A DNA stretch of 64,000 nucleotides from Nocardia sp. alder85J (GCF_020176955.2 NZ_JAIUCZ020000003.1:806001-870000); one strand, 5' to 3'. Shown: positions 40,952-50,534, counted from the first letter of the stretch. Numbers and translations are program-made. Notes: generated by a model not told the origin, from the letters alone.

Positions 40952-42646
40952 TCAGCCCTCGTGGTCCGGGGCGCGCCCGGCCGCGTGGTCCTTGGCCCAG
41001 CGATAGTCCGGCTTCCCGCTCGGGGTGCGGCCGACCACGTCGACCACCCAGACCCGGCGGGGCAGCTTGTATCCGGCCAGGTGGCCCCGGACGTGCCGGG
41101 CCAGATCCGCGTAGTCGAGCGACTCCGCGCCCGCGAGCGCGACCACGGCGGCCACCTGCTCACCCCAGCGGTCGTGCGGCACTCCGATGACCACCGCGTC
41201 GTAGACGGCCGGGTGCGCCTTCACCACGGCCTCCACCTCCTCGGTGAACACCTTCTCGCCGCCGGTGTTGATCACCATGTTGCCGCGGCCCAGCAGCGTG
41301 ATCGCACCGTCGGGCTCCACCCGGGCGCGGTCGTCGGTGACGACCATGCGGGCGCCGTCGACAGTGCGGAACAGTGTGGCCGAGCGCGCCGGATCCTTGT
41401 AGTACCCGATCGGGACGTTGCCGGTCTTGGCGACCCAGCCCTCCTCGCCCGGTTCGACGGGGCGGCCCTCGTCGTCCACCACCAGCGCGCCGCGACCGAT
41501 GTTCACCCGCGGCCCGCGGCCGGGATCGTCGTCCTTCTGCGCGAAACCGATTCCACCGAAACCGGTTTCGGAGGATCCGATGGAGTCGGTCAGCATCGCC
41601 TGCGGCAGCAGCTCCAGCATGGCGTTCTTCACCGGCTGCGAGAGCAGGGCCGCGCCGGACCCGACCGAGAGCAGCGAGGAGGTGTCGACGGGTTCGGCGC
41701 GCAAAGCGTCGATCAGCGGGCGCGCCATCGCGTCACCGGTGATGACCATGACCTGCGGCCGCACCTCGGACACCACCTGCCACACCCGCCGCGGCGCGAA
41801 CCGCGGCTCGAAGACCACCCCGCTGCCGGCCCACAGCGCCGCGAAGGTGGGCATCATGGCGGCGGCGTGGATCAGCGGCGGCAGCACGAACCACAACCAC
41901 GGATCGTTGCCGGAACCGTTGCGGGACTGCTGGTACTCGTCCTCGACCGGGACGCCGGTGTAGAAGTCGATACCACCGCCGAGCACCCGCCACATGTCCT
42001 CCTGCCGCCAGATCACGCCCTTGGGCAGACCGGTGGTGCCGCCGGTGTACATCATGAACCGGTCGTCACCGCTGCGCGGCTCGAAATCCCTTTCCGGCGA
42101 AGCGTTCTCGAAGGCCGACTCGTACGGCTGCGACCCGCTGGGCAGCCCGGCGCCGCCCTGGTCGTCCTCGACCACCAGCGTGTGCCGCAGTCCCGGGACC
42201 AGCGGCCGCACCGCGTCCACCGCCGCCGCGTAGCAGCGGTGGTGCACCAGCGCCGTCAGATCGGCGTTGTCGTAGACGTAGCGCAGTTCCTCCGGCCCGT
42301 AGCGATAGTTGATGTTGATCGGCACCGCGCGCAGTTTGAAGCAGGCCAGGAGGGTTTCCATGGTCTCCACGCCGTTGTGCATCTGGAAACCGACGTGCGC
42401 ATCCCGGCCGATGCCCGCCGCGGCGAGGTGGTGGGCCAGCTGGTTGGCGCGGCGATCCAGCTCACGGAAGGTCACCCGCCGATCGTCCGCGATGACGGCG
42501 ATCCGGTCCGGCATCGCATCCGCGGCATGTTCGAAGAGTCGGCGAAGTTGTTCGGCATGTGCGGTTCTCTCGGTCGAGCAGCGGGCGACGGCGGCGAGGG
42601 GAGACTGACGGCGACTCACCCTGCGGTACTTACGATTTCGGATCAT
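40952..42646 (-). CDS. acyl-CoA synthetase (ANL superfamily, FadD type)
   Basis: An AMP-forming acyl-CoA ligase of ~550 residues. P-loop motif MMYTGGTTGLPKGVIWRQED; A5 region DSIGSSETGFGG; A8 YYKDPARSATLF and LLGRGNMVINTGGEKVFTEE; A10 Lys in RTPSGKPDYRWAKD. It activates a carboxylic acid, probably feeding the neighbouring operon. The start is unclear: in this frame ATG 42646 (overlapping the ferredoxin stop) or GTG 42619. A different frame has MPNNFADS from 42558, which looks like the family N-terminus followed by a one-base deletion. Confidence 0.83.
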   Translation of the reverse strand: MIRNRKYRRVSRRQSPLAAVARCSTERTAHAEQLRRLFEHAADAMPDRIAVIADDRRVTFRELDRRANQLAHHLAAAGIGRDAHVGFQMHNGVETMETLLACFKLRAVPININYRYGPEELRYVYDNADLTALVHHRCYAAAVDAVRPLVPGLRHTLVVEDDQGGAGLPSGSQPYESAFENASPERDFEPRSGDDRFMMYTGGTTGLPKGVIWRQEDMWRVLGGGIDFYTGVPVEDEYQQSRNGSGNDPWLWFVLPPLIHAAAMMPTFAALWAGSGVVFEPRFAPRRVWQVVSEVRPQVMVITGDAMARPLIDALRAEPVDTSSLLSVGSGAALLSQPVKNAMLELLPQAMLTDSIGSSETGFGGIGFAQKDDDPGRGPRVNIGRGALVVDDEGRPVEPGEEGWVAKTGNVPIGYYKDPARSATLFRTVDGARMVVTDDRARVEPDGAITLLGRGNMVINTGGEKVFTEEVEAVVKAHPAVYDAVVIGVPHDRWGEQVAAVVALAGAESLDYADLARHVRGHLAGYKLPRRVWVVDVVGRTPSGKPDYRWAKDHAAGRAPDHEG

Positions 42647-42833
42647 CCTCGATGAGGGTCAGCGCCTGGGTCGGGCAGTAGCGCACCGCGGCGCGGACCG
42701 CCTCGATATCGGTCCCCGGATCGTCGCGCAGCAATTCCACTTTGCCGTGCTTCGGCACCGCGAACACCGCGCTCGCCTCGTCCTGGCAGACCGCGTGCCC
42801 CTGGCACAAATCCAGATCGATCTCGATGCGCAT
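42630..42833 (-). CDS. P450-type [3Fe-4S] ferredoxin
   Basis: A 67-residue ferredoxin with three cluster cysteines: LDLCQGHAVCQDEA (C-x5-C with His between) and RYCPTQALTLIE (C-P). This is the pattern of single-cluster ferredoxins that reduce actinobacterial cytochromes P450. The ATG at 42833 overlaps the upstream SDR stop by one base, so it is co-translated. The only P450 in the window is the CYP125-like one 11 kb away; pairing is possible but unproven. Confidence 0.88.
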   Translation of the reverse strand: MRIEIDLDLCQGHAVCQDEASAVFAVPKHGKVELLRDDPGTDIEAVRAAVRYCPTQALTLIEDDPKS

Positions 42834-43639
42834 CAGCGCTCACCTCCGGACTCGTTCGTATTCCGTACGCGCAGTGGCGCTTCCGGTTGCACCTCGACCA
42901 GCACCAGATGGGCGCCGCGCGGGGTGGAGACCACCGCGCCCACCGCGCGGGCGATATCGGAGGCGCGCAGGAAGTAGGAGTGCCGGGCGAAGCCCCAGCG
43001 CACCCACTCCTCCAGCACCGGTCCGATCGATTCGGGCGCGGCGTTGAGACCCATACCGGTCTGGGTCGGCCCCGGCCGCACCACCGAGGCGCGGACGCCG
43101 GTGCCCTCCAGTTCCATCCGCAGCTGGTGGCCCATCGCCTCCAGGCCGGATTTGGCGGCGTTGTAGGCGCCCATCGCGGGCCGCGGAATGTCCGCGCAGT
43201 CGGAGCCGATCAGCACGAAATCGCCGCGCTGCCGCTCGACCATGCCCGGGATCAGCCGGTTCGCCAGCCATTGCGCACCCACCAGATGCACGTGCACCTG
43301 GCGCAGGAACAGCTCCGGATCCATCGTGTAGGAGTGCCCGAACTCCAGGTCGCCGGCCCCTGAGACCGCGATCTCGATCGGACCCAGCGCGGCCTCGGCG
43401 GCGGTGACGAATTCGTCCACGGAGTTCAGATCGGTGACGTCGAGCCGATGGGTGAACGCCTCGCCGCCGTCGGCGCGGATCTTCTCGGCCAGGGATTCAC
43501 AGATCTCCACCCGGCGCGCGCCCAGCGCGACCGGGTGGCCCTGTTCGGCCAGCGCCAGCGCGGTGGCGGCGCCGATCCCGGAGGAGGCGCCGGCCACCAG
43601 GGCCGGACGACGCTGGGGATGCGGTGCGAAACGGGGCAT
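42833..43639 (-). CDS. SDR-family oxidoreductase
   Basis: A 268-residue short-chain dehydrogenase. Cofactor loop LVAGASSGIGAATALALAEQ, variant VSGAGDLE in place of NNAG, Ser in VLIGSDCADIP, and YNAAKSGLEAMG as YxxxK. MPRFAPHPQRRPALVAGASS is the start at 43639, with GGAGG eight bases upstream. First gene of the leftward operon with ferredoxin and acyl-CoA synthetase; a motif shared with the TetR gene at 56 kb lies 72 bases upstream. Confidence 0.87.
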   Translation of the reverse strand: MPRFAPHPQRRPALVAGASSGIGAATALALAEQGHPVALGARRVEICESLAEKIRADGGEAFTHRLDVTDLNSVDEFVTAAEAALGPIEIAVSGAGDLEFGHSYTMDPELFLRQVHVHLVGAQWLANRLIPGMVERQRGDFVLIGSDCADIPRPAMGAYNAAKSGLEAMGHQLRMELEGTGVRASVVRPGPTQTGMGLNAAPESIGPVLEEWVRWGFARHSYFLRASDIARAVGAVVSTPRGAHLVLVEVQPEAPLRVRNTNESGGER

Positions 43640-43710
43640 CAGCGAACCTCCACGCTGATCGGAACCAGCGGTCCGTGCCCATCTTCGGGCAACGTGGAAG
43701 ACACATAGCT

Positions 43711-43726
43711 GGACATGTGTCTGGAC
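43711..43726. promoter_or_regulatory. operator-like site A before the leftward SDR operon
   Basis: GGACATGTGTCTGGAC. It shares ACAYGTGTCYRGA with sites at 43831 and 56362; the last of these covers a TetR start codon. Confidence 0.5.
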
Positions 43727-43830
43727 GCTACCACCGGCAACCCGCCTCGACAATGCCTTCCGCGCACCGTACCCGAACGCTGGAATTGAAACGGGTTCTT
43801 GCGCCTGGAGAGTGCACGAACCTATAGTCC

Positions 43831-43846
43831 GTACACGTGTCCGGAC
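43831..43846. promoter_or_regulatory. operator-like site B before the rightward SDR operon
   Basis: GTACACGTGTCCGGAC, followed by ACACC, so the core also reads GTGTCCGGACAC as a palindrome. It differs from site C at 56362 at only a few positions. Confidence 0.55.
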
Positions 43847-43992
43847 ACCAGAGGAGTTACCGATGAGCAGGTGCGACGACGCCTCCTCCGGTAACTGCCG
43901 ACACTCCGGCATCGGCCGCGCAACCCGCGTCGCCGGAACAAGGACCATCCCGCACCGACATTGACCGCGCCCGCCGAACAGGAGCTCTCCCC

Positions 43993-44745
43993 ATGACTCG
44001 TTTCACCGGACGATCCGCGATCGTCACCGGCGCTGCCCGCGGCATCGGCGCCGCCTACGCCCGCGCACTGGCCGCCGAGGGCGCCAAGGTGGTCATCGCC
44101 GACCTGAACGCCGAAGCGGGCGAACAGGTCGCCAAGGAGATCAACGCCGGCGGCGGCACCGCCGTCTTCCGCACCGTGGACGTCTCCGATCCCGAATCCG
44201 CCACCGCCCTGGCCGAATTCACCGTCGCCGAATTCGGCGCCATCGACCATCTGGTCAACAACGCCGCCATCTACGGCGATATGAAGCTCGACCTGCTGCT
44301 GACCGTGCCGTGGGATTACTACAAGAAGTTCATGGGCGTGAACCTCGACGGCGCGCTCAACGTGACCCGCGCGGTCTGGCAGCCGATGTCCGCCAACGGC
44401 GGCGGCTCCATCGTCAACCAGTCCTCCACCGCCGCCTGGGTGTACTCCGGCTTCTACGGCCTGGCGAAGGTCGGCATCAACGGCCTCACCCAGCAATTGG
44501 CCTACGAGCTGGGCGGTTCCAACATCCGGATCAACGCGATCGCACCCGGCCCCACCGACACCGAGGCCACCCGCACCGTCACCCCGGGCAGCATCGTCAA
44601 GGACATGGTGAACCGGATCCCGTTGAAGCGCATGGGAACTCCGGAGGACATGGTCGGCGCCTGCCTGTACCTGCTGTCCGACGACGCGGCCTGGGTCACC
44701 GGCCACATCCTCAACGTCGACGGCGGTCAGGTGTTCCGGGCATGA
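43993..44745 (+). CDS. SDR-family oxidoreductase
   Basis: A 250-residue classical SDR. Cofactor loop AIVTGAARGIGAAYARALA, LVNNAAIYGD, Ser in IVNQSSTAAWV and YGLAKVGINGL as YxxxK; the C-terminus WVTGHILNVDGGQVFRA is typical of FabG-like enzymes. It likely oxidises or reduces a hydroxy/keto-acyl intermediate. The start has GGAGCTCTCCCC upstream. It is the first of five rightward genes, coupled to the next by ATGA. Confidence 0.9.
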   Translation: MTRFTGRSAIVTGAARGIGAAYARALAAEGAKVVIADLNAEAGEQVAKEINAGGGTAVFRTVDVSDPESATALAEFTVAEFGAIDHLVNNAAIYGDMKLDLLLTVPWDYYKKFMGVNLDGALNVTRAVWQPMSANGGGSIVNQSSTAAWVYSGFYGLAKVGINGLTQQLAYELGGSNIRINAIAPGPTDTEATRTVTPGSIVKDMVNRIPLKRMGTPEDMVGACLYLLSDDAAWVTGHILNVDGGQVFRA

Positions 44746-45635
44746 GCGCCGGCAGCGAAACCCCAACCGGGCAGGTCGGTTTCATCGGCCTCGGCGATAT
44801 GGGCAAGCCGATGGCCGAGCGGTTGCTCGCCTGGCCCGGCGGGCTGGTGGTGTGCGATCTGCGGCCCGAGGTGGTCGAACCGTTCACCGCCGCCGGCGCC
44901 AAGGCGGCGGCCTCCGCGGCCGAGGTGGCCGCGCAGGCCGAGGTGATCTCGGTGGTCGTTGTGAACGACGCGCAGGTCCGCGCGGTGGTGGCCGGGCCCG
45001 ACGGCATCCTGAGCGCCGCCCGGCCCGGCACCGTGATCGCGGTGCACTCCACCATCGCCGATTCCACCGCGATCGAGCTGGCCGCCGAATGTGCCGGTCA
45101 CGGTGTGGATCTCGTCGACGCCCCGATCAGCGGCGGCGCGGTGGGCGCGCAGCAGGGCCGGCTCGCCGTCATGGTCGGCGGCGAACGCGCGGCCTACGAG
45201 CGGCTGCGGGAACCGTTGCGCTGCTTCGCCGATCTCATCGTGCACGCGGGCGGGGTCGGCGCGGGCACCCGGATGAAGCTGGCCCGCAACCTGTTGCACT
45301 TCATCTCGTTCACCGCCGCCACCGAGGCGCAGCGGCTGGCCGAGGCAGCGGGCCTGGATCTGGCGAAACTGGGCCGGGTGGTACGGCATTCCGACGCCGT
45401 CACCGGTGGCGCGGGCTCGATCATCCTGCGCGACAACACCGCCCCGATCCCGGCGGACGACTTCTGGTTCCCGATCCTGTCGCACGTCCGCAATCTCGGC
45501 GAGAAGGATCTGTCCCTCGCGCTGGCCCTCGCCGACCGCCTGGATCTCGAATTGCCGCTGGCCCGGCAGGCTTTCACCGAACTCGGTACCGGCCTCGGCG
45601 TCGGCGCCGGCGAACTCGCGAAGGAGCAGTCATGA
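44742..45635 (+). CDS. beta-hydroxyacid dehydrogenase (HIBADH family)
   Basis: A 297-residue NAD-binding dehydrogenase. GFIGLGDMGKPMAERLL is the Rossmann motif, DAPISGGAVGAQQGRLAVMV is the substrate-binding motif (DAPxSGG) and GTRMKLARNLLHF carries the catalytic lysine. It probably oxidises a 3-hydroxy acid. Start and stop each overlap a neighbour by four bases (ATGA), so the operon is tightly coupled. Confidence 0.9.
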   Translation: MSAGSETPTGQVGFIGLGDMGKPMAERLLAWPGGLVVCDLRPEVVEPFTAAGAKAAASAAEVAAQAEVISVVVVNDAQVRAVVAGPDGILSAARPGTVIAVHSTIADSTAIELAAECAGHGVDLVDAPISGGAVGAQQGRLAVMVGGERAAYERLREPLRCFADLIVHAGGVGAGTRMKLARNLLHFISFTAATEAQRLAEAAGLDLAKLGRVVRHSDAVTGGAGSIILRDNTAPIPADDFWFPILSHVRNLGEKDLSLALALADRLDLELPLARQAFTELGTGLGVGAGELAKEQS

Positions 45636-46033
45636 GCGGCAACGGCTCCGCACCCGATCCGGAGCGCCGGGCCCGCGGCGTGGCCCGGATGAGCGAGGTG
45701 TACGGCATGGAGTTCACCGACGGTCCCGGTGAGCATTTCGCCGTGACCGCGGACCATCTGTTCGCCGACATCTGGAACCGGCCCGGCCTGACCGTCCGCG
45801 ACCGGCGGCTGCTGCTGATCGGCGCGCTGTCCGCGCAGGGCTTCTTCGACGTCGCCGAGATCCAGATCGGCGCGGCCCTGAACAACGAGGAGCTCACCGG
45901 CGAGCAGTTGCACGAGATCGCGGTGTTCCTCAGCCATTACGTGGGCTGGCCCGCCGGCACCAAACTCGAGAACATCGCGGGCAAGGTGACGGCGCAACGC
46001 AAGAAGCGCGAATCCGCCCGAGAGAGCAAGTGA
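45632..46033 (+). CDS. carboxymuconolactone decarboxylase family protein
   Basis: A 133-residue CMD/AhpD-fold protein: FADIWNRPGLTVRDRRLLLI then AEIQIGAALNNEELTGEQLH and LSHYVGWPAGTKLE. No CxxC pair of AhpD is present, so it is not a peroxidase of that type and more resembles the decarboxylase group. It is coupled to the dehydrogenase upstream and ten bases from the flavoprotein gene downstream. Confidence 0.87.
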   Translation: MSGNGSAPDPERRARGVARMSEVYGMEFTDGPGEHFAVTADHLFADIWNRPGLTVRDRRLLLIGALSAQGFFDVAEIQIGAALNNEELTGEQLHEIAVFLSHYVGWPAGTKLENIAGKVTAQRKKRESARESK

Positions 46034-46043
46034 GGTATCGCTG

Positions 46044-47528
46044 ATGTCCGAGACCGCGACCGTCCGCCCGCTGCGCGCCGCCGAGGTGACCGAGTGGGAC
46101 CTGACCGCCGACGTGGTCGTCGCCGGCTACGGCATCGCCGGGGCCTGCGCGGCGATCGAGGCCGCCCGCGCCGGGGCCGACGTCCTGATCCTGGAACGCA
46201 CCAGCGGCTGGGGCGGCGCGGCCTCGCAGTCCGGCGGTTTCGTCTACCTCGGCGGCGGCACCCCGCTGCAACGCGCCCTCGGCTTCGAGGACACGCCGGA
46301 GAACATGGAGAAGTTCCTGGTCGCGGCGCTCGGACCGGGAGTGGACACCGCCAAGATCCACGACTACTGCCAGGGCAGCCTGGAGCACTTCGACTGGCTG
46401 GTCGAGCAGGGCGTGCCGTTCAAGCAGGAGTTCTGGGGCGAGCCCGGCTGGGAGCCGCCGCACGACGAGGGCCTGATGTATTCCGGCGGCGAGAACGCCG
46501 CCCCGTTCAACACCATCGCCACGCCCGCGCCGCGCGGTCATCTGCCGCAGATGCAGAACAAGCGCACCGGCCAGAAGGGCGGCGGCTACATGCTGATGAA
46601 GCCGCTGTCCGACACCGTCGAATCCCTGGGTGTCCGAGCCGAATACGACGTCCGGCTGCAACAGCTGGTGGTCGGCGACGACGGCCGAGTGGTCGGCGTC
46701 GTCGCCCGGCGCTACGGCAAACCCGTGCTGGTCCGCGCACTGCGCGGGGTGGTGCTGGCCACCGGCAGCTTCGCCTACAACCAGCAGATGATCGAGAACT
46801 ACGCGCCGCGGCTGATCGGCCGCCCCGGCGCCGCCATCGAGGAACACGACGGCATCGGTATCCGGGTCGCCCAGTCGCTCGGCGCGGACCTGGCCCACAT
46901 GGACGCCACCGAGGTGGCGTTCTTCGGCGATCCGCAACTGCTGGCCCGCGGCATCCTGGTCAACGGGCGCGGCCAGCGCTACATCGCGGAGGACACCTAC
47001 GGCGGCCGGGTCGGCCAGGCCACGCTGATCCAGCAGGAGAACCAGGCCTATCTGATCATCGACGAACAGTCGCTGGAACAAGCCCTCACCACCGAGACCG
47101 CCACCCCCTTCTTCCGGCAGCCGCCGAAGTGGGCCGCGGAGACCGTGGCGGAGCTGGAGTCCGACATGGGCCTGCCCACCGGCGCACTACAGACCACCGT
47201 CGAGGTCTACAACCGGCACGCCGCCGACGGCGAGGATCCGCTGCTGGGCAAGAAGCCGGAGTGGGCGAAGCCGATCGGCACCCCCCTGGCCGGTTTCGAC
47301 CTACGCGGTTTCACCGCGGGCTTCACCCTCGGCGGGCTGCGCACCGACCTGGACTCCCGGGTGCTGCACGTGTCCGGCGAGCCGATCCCCGGCCTGTTCG
47401 CGGCGGGTCGCTGCACCTCGGGAATCTGCGCGGGCGGCTACGTCTCCGGTGCCTCGCTCGGCGACGGCAGTTTCTACGGCCGCCGAGCGGGTATCGCCGC
47501 CGCGGCGGATATTCCTACAAAGGAATAG
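46044..47528 (+). CDS. FAD-dependent dehydrogenase, KstD/fumarate-reductase-like
   Basis: A 494-residue flavoprotein. FAD-binding motif VVVAGYGIAGACAAIEAARA with ILERTSGWGGAASQSGGFVY, later VVLATGSFAYNQQMIEN, and the C-terminal GLFAAGRCTSGICAGGYVSG. This arrangement is shared by 3-ketosteroid dehydrogenases and fumarate-reductase-like flavoproteins. The substrate is unknown; an enoate or ketosteroid-like ring is plausible. It ends 35 bases before the F420-type oxidoreductase gene and belongs to the same operon. Confidence 0.86.
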   Translation: MSETATVRPLRAAEVTEWDLTADVVVAGYGIAGACAAIEAARAGADVLILERTSGWGGAASQSGGFVYLGGGTPLQRALGFEDTPENMEKFLVAALGPGVDTAKIHDYCQGSLEHFDWLVEQGVPFKQEFWGEPGWEPPHDEGLMYSGGENAAPFNTIATPAPRGHLPQMQNKRTGQKGGGYMLMKPLSDTVESLGVRAEYDVRLQQLVVGDDGRVVGVVARRYGKPVLVRALRGVVLATGSFAYNQQMIENYAPRLIGRPGAAIEEHDGIGIRVAQSLGADLAHMDATEVAFFGDPQLLARGILVNGRGQRYIAEDTYGGRVGQATLIQQENQAYLIIDEQSLEQALTTETATPFFRQPPKWAAETVAELESDMGLPTGALQTTVEVYNRHAADGEDPLLGKKPEWAKPIGTPLAGFDLRGFTAGFTLGGLRTDLDSRVLHVSGEPIPGLFAAGRCTSGICAGGYVSGASLGDGSFYGRRAGIAAAADIPTKE

Positions 47529-47563
47529 TATTCGCCATGCCCGGAGGAAAGGACCACAGGCTC

Positions 47564-48424
47564 ATGCGCTTCGGCATCGTCCTGTTCACCAGCGACCGCG
47601 GCATCACCCCCGCCGCGGCCGCGAAGGCGGCCGAGGAGCGGGGGTTCGCCTCGTTCTTCGTCCCCGAACACACCCACATCCCGGTGAAACGCGCGGCCGC
47701 GCACCCGGTGACCGGCGATGCCAGCCTGCCCGACGACCGGTACACCCGGACCCTCGACCCGTGGGTGGCGCTGGCCACCGCGGCCGCGGTCACCGAGCGC
47801 ATCGAATTGTCCACGGCGGTGGCCCTGCCCACCGAGCACGACCCGATCACCCTGGCCAAGACCATCGCGACCCTCGATCACCTGTCCGGCGGCCGGGTCA
47901 CGCTCGGCGCCGGCTTCGGCTGGAACACCGACGAGCTCACCGATCACGGCGTGCCCGCCGGCAAGCGGCGCACCGTGCTGCGCGAATATCTGGAGGCCAT
48001 GCGGGCGCTGTGGACGCAGGAGGAGGCCGCCTACGACGGTGAGTTCGTGCAGTTCGGGCCCAGTTGGGCCTGGCCCAAGCCGGTGCGCCCGGATCTGCCG
48101 GTGCTGATCGGCACCGCCGGAACCGAACAGGGTTTCCGGTGGATCGCCCGCTCCGCCGACGGCTGGATCACCACCCCCTACGAACACGACCTGCTGCTCG
48201 AGCGCCTGCGGCTGCTGACGAAAGTCTGGCAGGACGCCGGGCGGACGGGCGCGCCCCGGGTGGTCGCGCTGGCCGGGCGGCCCGATCCGGCGCAACTGGC
48301 CGAATGGGCCGCGGCCGGTGTCACCGACGCGCTGTTCGGGCTGCCCGACAAGCCGCCGGACGAGGTGCTGGGCTATCTGGACCGGCTGGCGGCGAAACTG
48401 GCCGCCACGGGCGGGCCGGGATAA
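47564..48424 (+). CDS. LLM-class F420-dependent oxidoreductase
   Basis: A 286-residue luciferase-like TIM barrel: MRFGIVLFTSDRGITPAAAA, FFVPEHTHIPVKRAA, LDHLSGGRVTLGAGFGWNTD (typical F420 LLM segment). It would use F420H2 or FMNH2 to reduce or hydroxylate an intermediate. Starts at 47537 and 47564 are possible; MRFG at 47564 is the usual N-terminus and AAAGGA is ten bases upstream. Last gene of the rightward catabolic operon. Confidence 0.87.
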   Translation: MRFGIVLFTSDRGITPAAAAKAAEERGFASFFVPEHTHIPVKRAAAHPVTGDASLPDDRYTRTLDPWVALATAAAVTERIELSTAVALPTEHDPITLAKTIATLDHLSGGRVTLGAGFGWNTDELTDHGVPAGKRRTVLREYLEAMRALWTQEEAAYDGEFVQFGPSWAWPKPVRPDLPVLIGTAGTEQGFRWIARSADGWITTPYEHDLLLERLRLLTKVWQDAGRTGAPRVVALAGRPDPAQLAEWAAAGVTDALFGLPDKPPDEVLGYLDRLAAKLAATGGPG

Positions 48425-48483
48425 CGGCCGATCGGCCACCCCGTCCCACCTTTTTGTTCCTCTCGAAGAATGCGAGACCCCCT

Positions 48484-49809
48484 GTGCGTATTGCCCTGCT
48501 GTCGTATCGCAGCAAGACCCACTGTGGCGGACAGGGGGTCTATGTCCGGCATCTCAGTCGCGGCCTGGCCGAACTCGGCCACGAGGTCGAGGTGTTCTCC
48601 GGCCAGCCGTATCCGGAGCACCTCGATCCCCGGGTGCGGCTGACCGAGGTGCCCAGCCTGGACCTGTACCGCGAACCCGATCCGTTCCGCACGCCACGGC
48701 CGAGCGAACTGCGCGACCGCATCGATGTGCTGGAACTGGCCACCATGTGGACGGCCGGATTCCCGGAGCCGCGCACCTTCAGCCTGCGCGCGGCGCGGCT
48801 GTTGCGCGCGCGGGCGGGCGATTTCGACGTGGTCCACGACAATCAGTGCCTCGGCTCCGGACTGCTCGACATCGGCCGGCGGTTGCCGCTGGTGGCCACC
48901 GTGCACCATCCGATCACCCGGGACCGGACCCTCGATCTGGCCGCCGCGCGCTGGTGGCGCACACCGTTCGTGCACCGCTGGTACGGCTTCCTCGGCATGC
49001 AGCAGCGGGTGGCTCGGCAGATTCCGGAGCTGATCACCGTCTCGTCCTCCTCCGCGGCCGACATCCGCGACGACTTCGGCGTCGCGGCCGGGCAGTTGCG
49101 CGTGGTGCCGCTCGGGGTGGACACCGCGCTGTTCCGCCCGCGTCCCCGGCTGCGCGCGCCCGGCCGGATCGTGGCGGTGGCCAGCGCGGACAAGCCGCTC
49201 AAGGGCATCGCCCATCTGCTGCGGGCGGTGGCCCGGCTGCGCGGCACCCACGAGATCGATCTGCGGCTGGTGGCCAAGCTGGAACCGGACGGCCCGACCG
49301 AGAAGCTGATCGCCGAACTCGGTCTGTCCGACGTGGTCACCGTCGTCGCCGGATTGTCCGACACCGAACTGGCCTTCCTGCTCAGCTCGGCCGAGATCGC
49401 CTGCATCCCGTCGATGTACGAGGGCTTCTCACTGCCCGCGGTGGAGGCGATGGCCAGCGGCGCCGCGCTGGTGGCCAGCCGCGCGGGCGCGCTGCCGGAG
49501 GTGGTCGGCGACTGTGGGGTCCTGGTGGAACCGGGCAATGTCGGGGAACTGGCCGCCGCGATCGGCGCGCTGCTCGACGATCCGCAGCGCACCGCCCGCC
49601 TCGGCGTCGCCGGGCGGCGCCGGGCGCTGTCGGTGTTCAGCTGGGAATCGGTTGCCGCACAGACCGTCTCGGTGTACGAGGAGGCGATCGAGCGGCACAC
49701 CGGACAGCCGTTCGCACCACCACACGAGACCGCCGGATCCGGCGACGCGGACCACACCCCGGCCGGAGGCACCGGCCGGACGAGCGCGGAGGAGGCGCAG
49801 GCATGCTGA
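48484..49809 (+). CDS. glycosyltransferase family 4
   Basis: A 441-residue GT-B retaining glycosyltransferase. N-terminal acceptor domain: VRIALLSYRSKTHCGGQGVY; donor domain with VVPLGVDTALFRPR and the EX7E motif EGFSLPAVEAMASG. No membrane segment. It adds a sugar to an unknown acceptor. The GTG at 48484 begins directly at the GT fold. The last seven bases overlap the methyltransferase gene, and the set continues with the barrel protein, so it is an operon of three. Confidence 0.88.
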   Translation: MRIALLSYRSKTHCGGQGVYVRHLSRGLAELGHEVEVFSGQPYPEHLDPRVRLTEVPSLDLYREPDPFRTPRPSELRDRIDVLELATMWTAGFPEPRTFSLRAARLLRARAGDFDVVHDNQCLGSGLLDIGRRLPLVATVHHPITRDRTLDLAAARWWRTPFVHRWYGFLGMQQRVARQIPELITVSSSSAADIRDDFGVAAGQLRVVPLGVDTALFRPRPRLRAPGRIVAVASADKPLKGIAHLLRAVARLRGTHEIDLRLVAKLEPDGPTEKLIAELGLSDVVTVVAGLSDTELAFLLSSAEIACIPSMYEGFSLPAVEAMASGAALVASRAGALPEVVGDCGVLVEPGNVGELAAAIGALLDDPQRTARLGVAGRRRALSVFSWESVAAQTVSVYEEAIERHTGQPFAPPHETAGSGDADHTPAGGTGRTSAEEAQAC

Positions 49810-50534
49810 CCGTCGACTTCGATCGGCTCCGGATCGGCCCGGGAGTCCGGGTCATCGATGTGGGCTGCGGCCAGGGCCGGCACTCCTTCGAGGCGTACCG
49901 GCGCGGCGCGGATGTGGTGGCCTTCGATCAGAGCGCCGACGACCTCGCCGACGTGAAACTCGTGTTCGGCGCCCTGGCCGAGGCGGGCGAGGCCCCCGAG
50001 TACGCGAAAGCCGAAGCGGTACAGGGTGATGCGCTGGCATTGCCGTATGCCGACGGCGAATTCGACGTGGTGATCGCCTCCGAGATCCTGGAGCACATCC
50101 CCGACGACGACCGCGCCGTCGCGGAACTGGTCCGGATACTGAAACCCGGTGGCGGACTGGCGGTCACGGTACCGCGCTGGCTGCCGGAACGGATCTGCTG
50201 GCTGCTGTCCGACGAATACCACGCCAACGAGGGCGGCCACGTCCGGATCTACCGGGCCGACGAACTGCGCCGCAAGATCACCGGCCACGGCTTGCGATTC
50301 GTGCACCGCGCACACGCGCACGCCCTGCACGCCCCCTACTGGTGGCTGAAATGCGCGGTGGGCGTGCGCAACGACGACCATCCGGCGGTCACCGCCTATC
50401 ACCGGCTGCTGGTCTGGGACATGATGCAGCGCCCACCGGCCACCCGGCTGGCCGAAGCCGCACTCGATCCGCTGCTGGGTAAGAGTGTGGCCCTGTACTT
50501 CTCGAAGCCGGGGGTACCCGGTGCCCGCCGCTGA
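49803..50534 (+). CDS. class I SAM-dependent methyltransferase
   Basis: A 243-residue methyltransferase. Motif I VRVIDVGCGQGRHSFEAYRR, motif II around VVAFDQSADDLADVK, post-I EFDVVIASEILEHIP and LVRILKPGGGLAVTV. It could methylate a sugar, lipid or quinone; the neighbouring glycosyltransferase and barrel protein make a glycan or glycolipid more likely. The start is inside the end of the glycosyltransferase gene and the 3' end overlaps the next gene by 14 bases. Confidence 0.87.
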   Translation: MLTVDFDRLRIGPGVRVIDVGCGQGRHSFEAYRRGADVVAFDQSADDLADVKLVFGALAEAGEAPEYAKAEAVQGDALALPYADGEFDVVIASEILEHIPDDDRAVAELVRILKPGGGLAVTVPRWLPERICWLLSDEYHANEGGHVRIYRADELRRKITGHGLRFVHRAHAHALHAPYWWLKCAVGVRNDDHPAVTAYHRLLVWDMMQRPPATRLAEAALDPLLGKSVALYFSKPGVPGARR

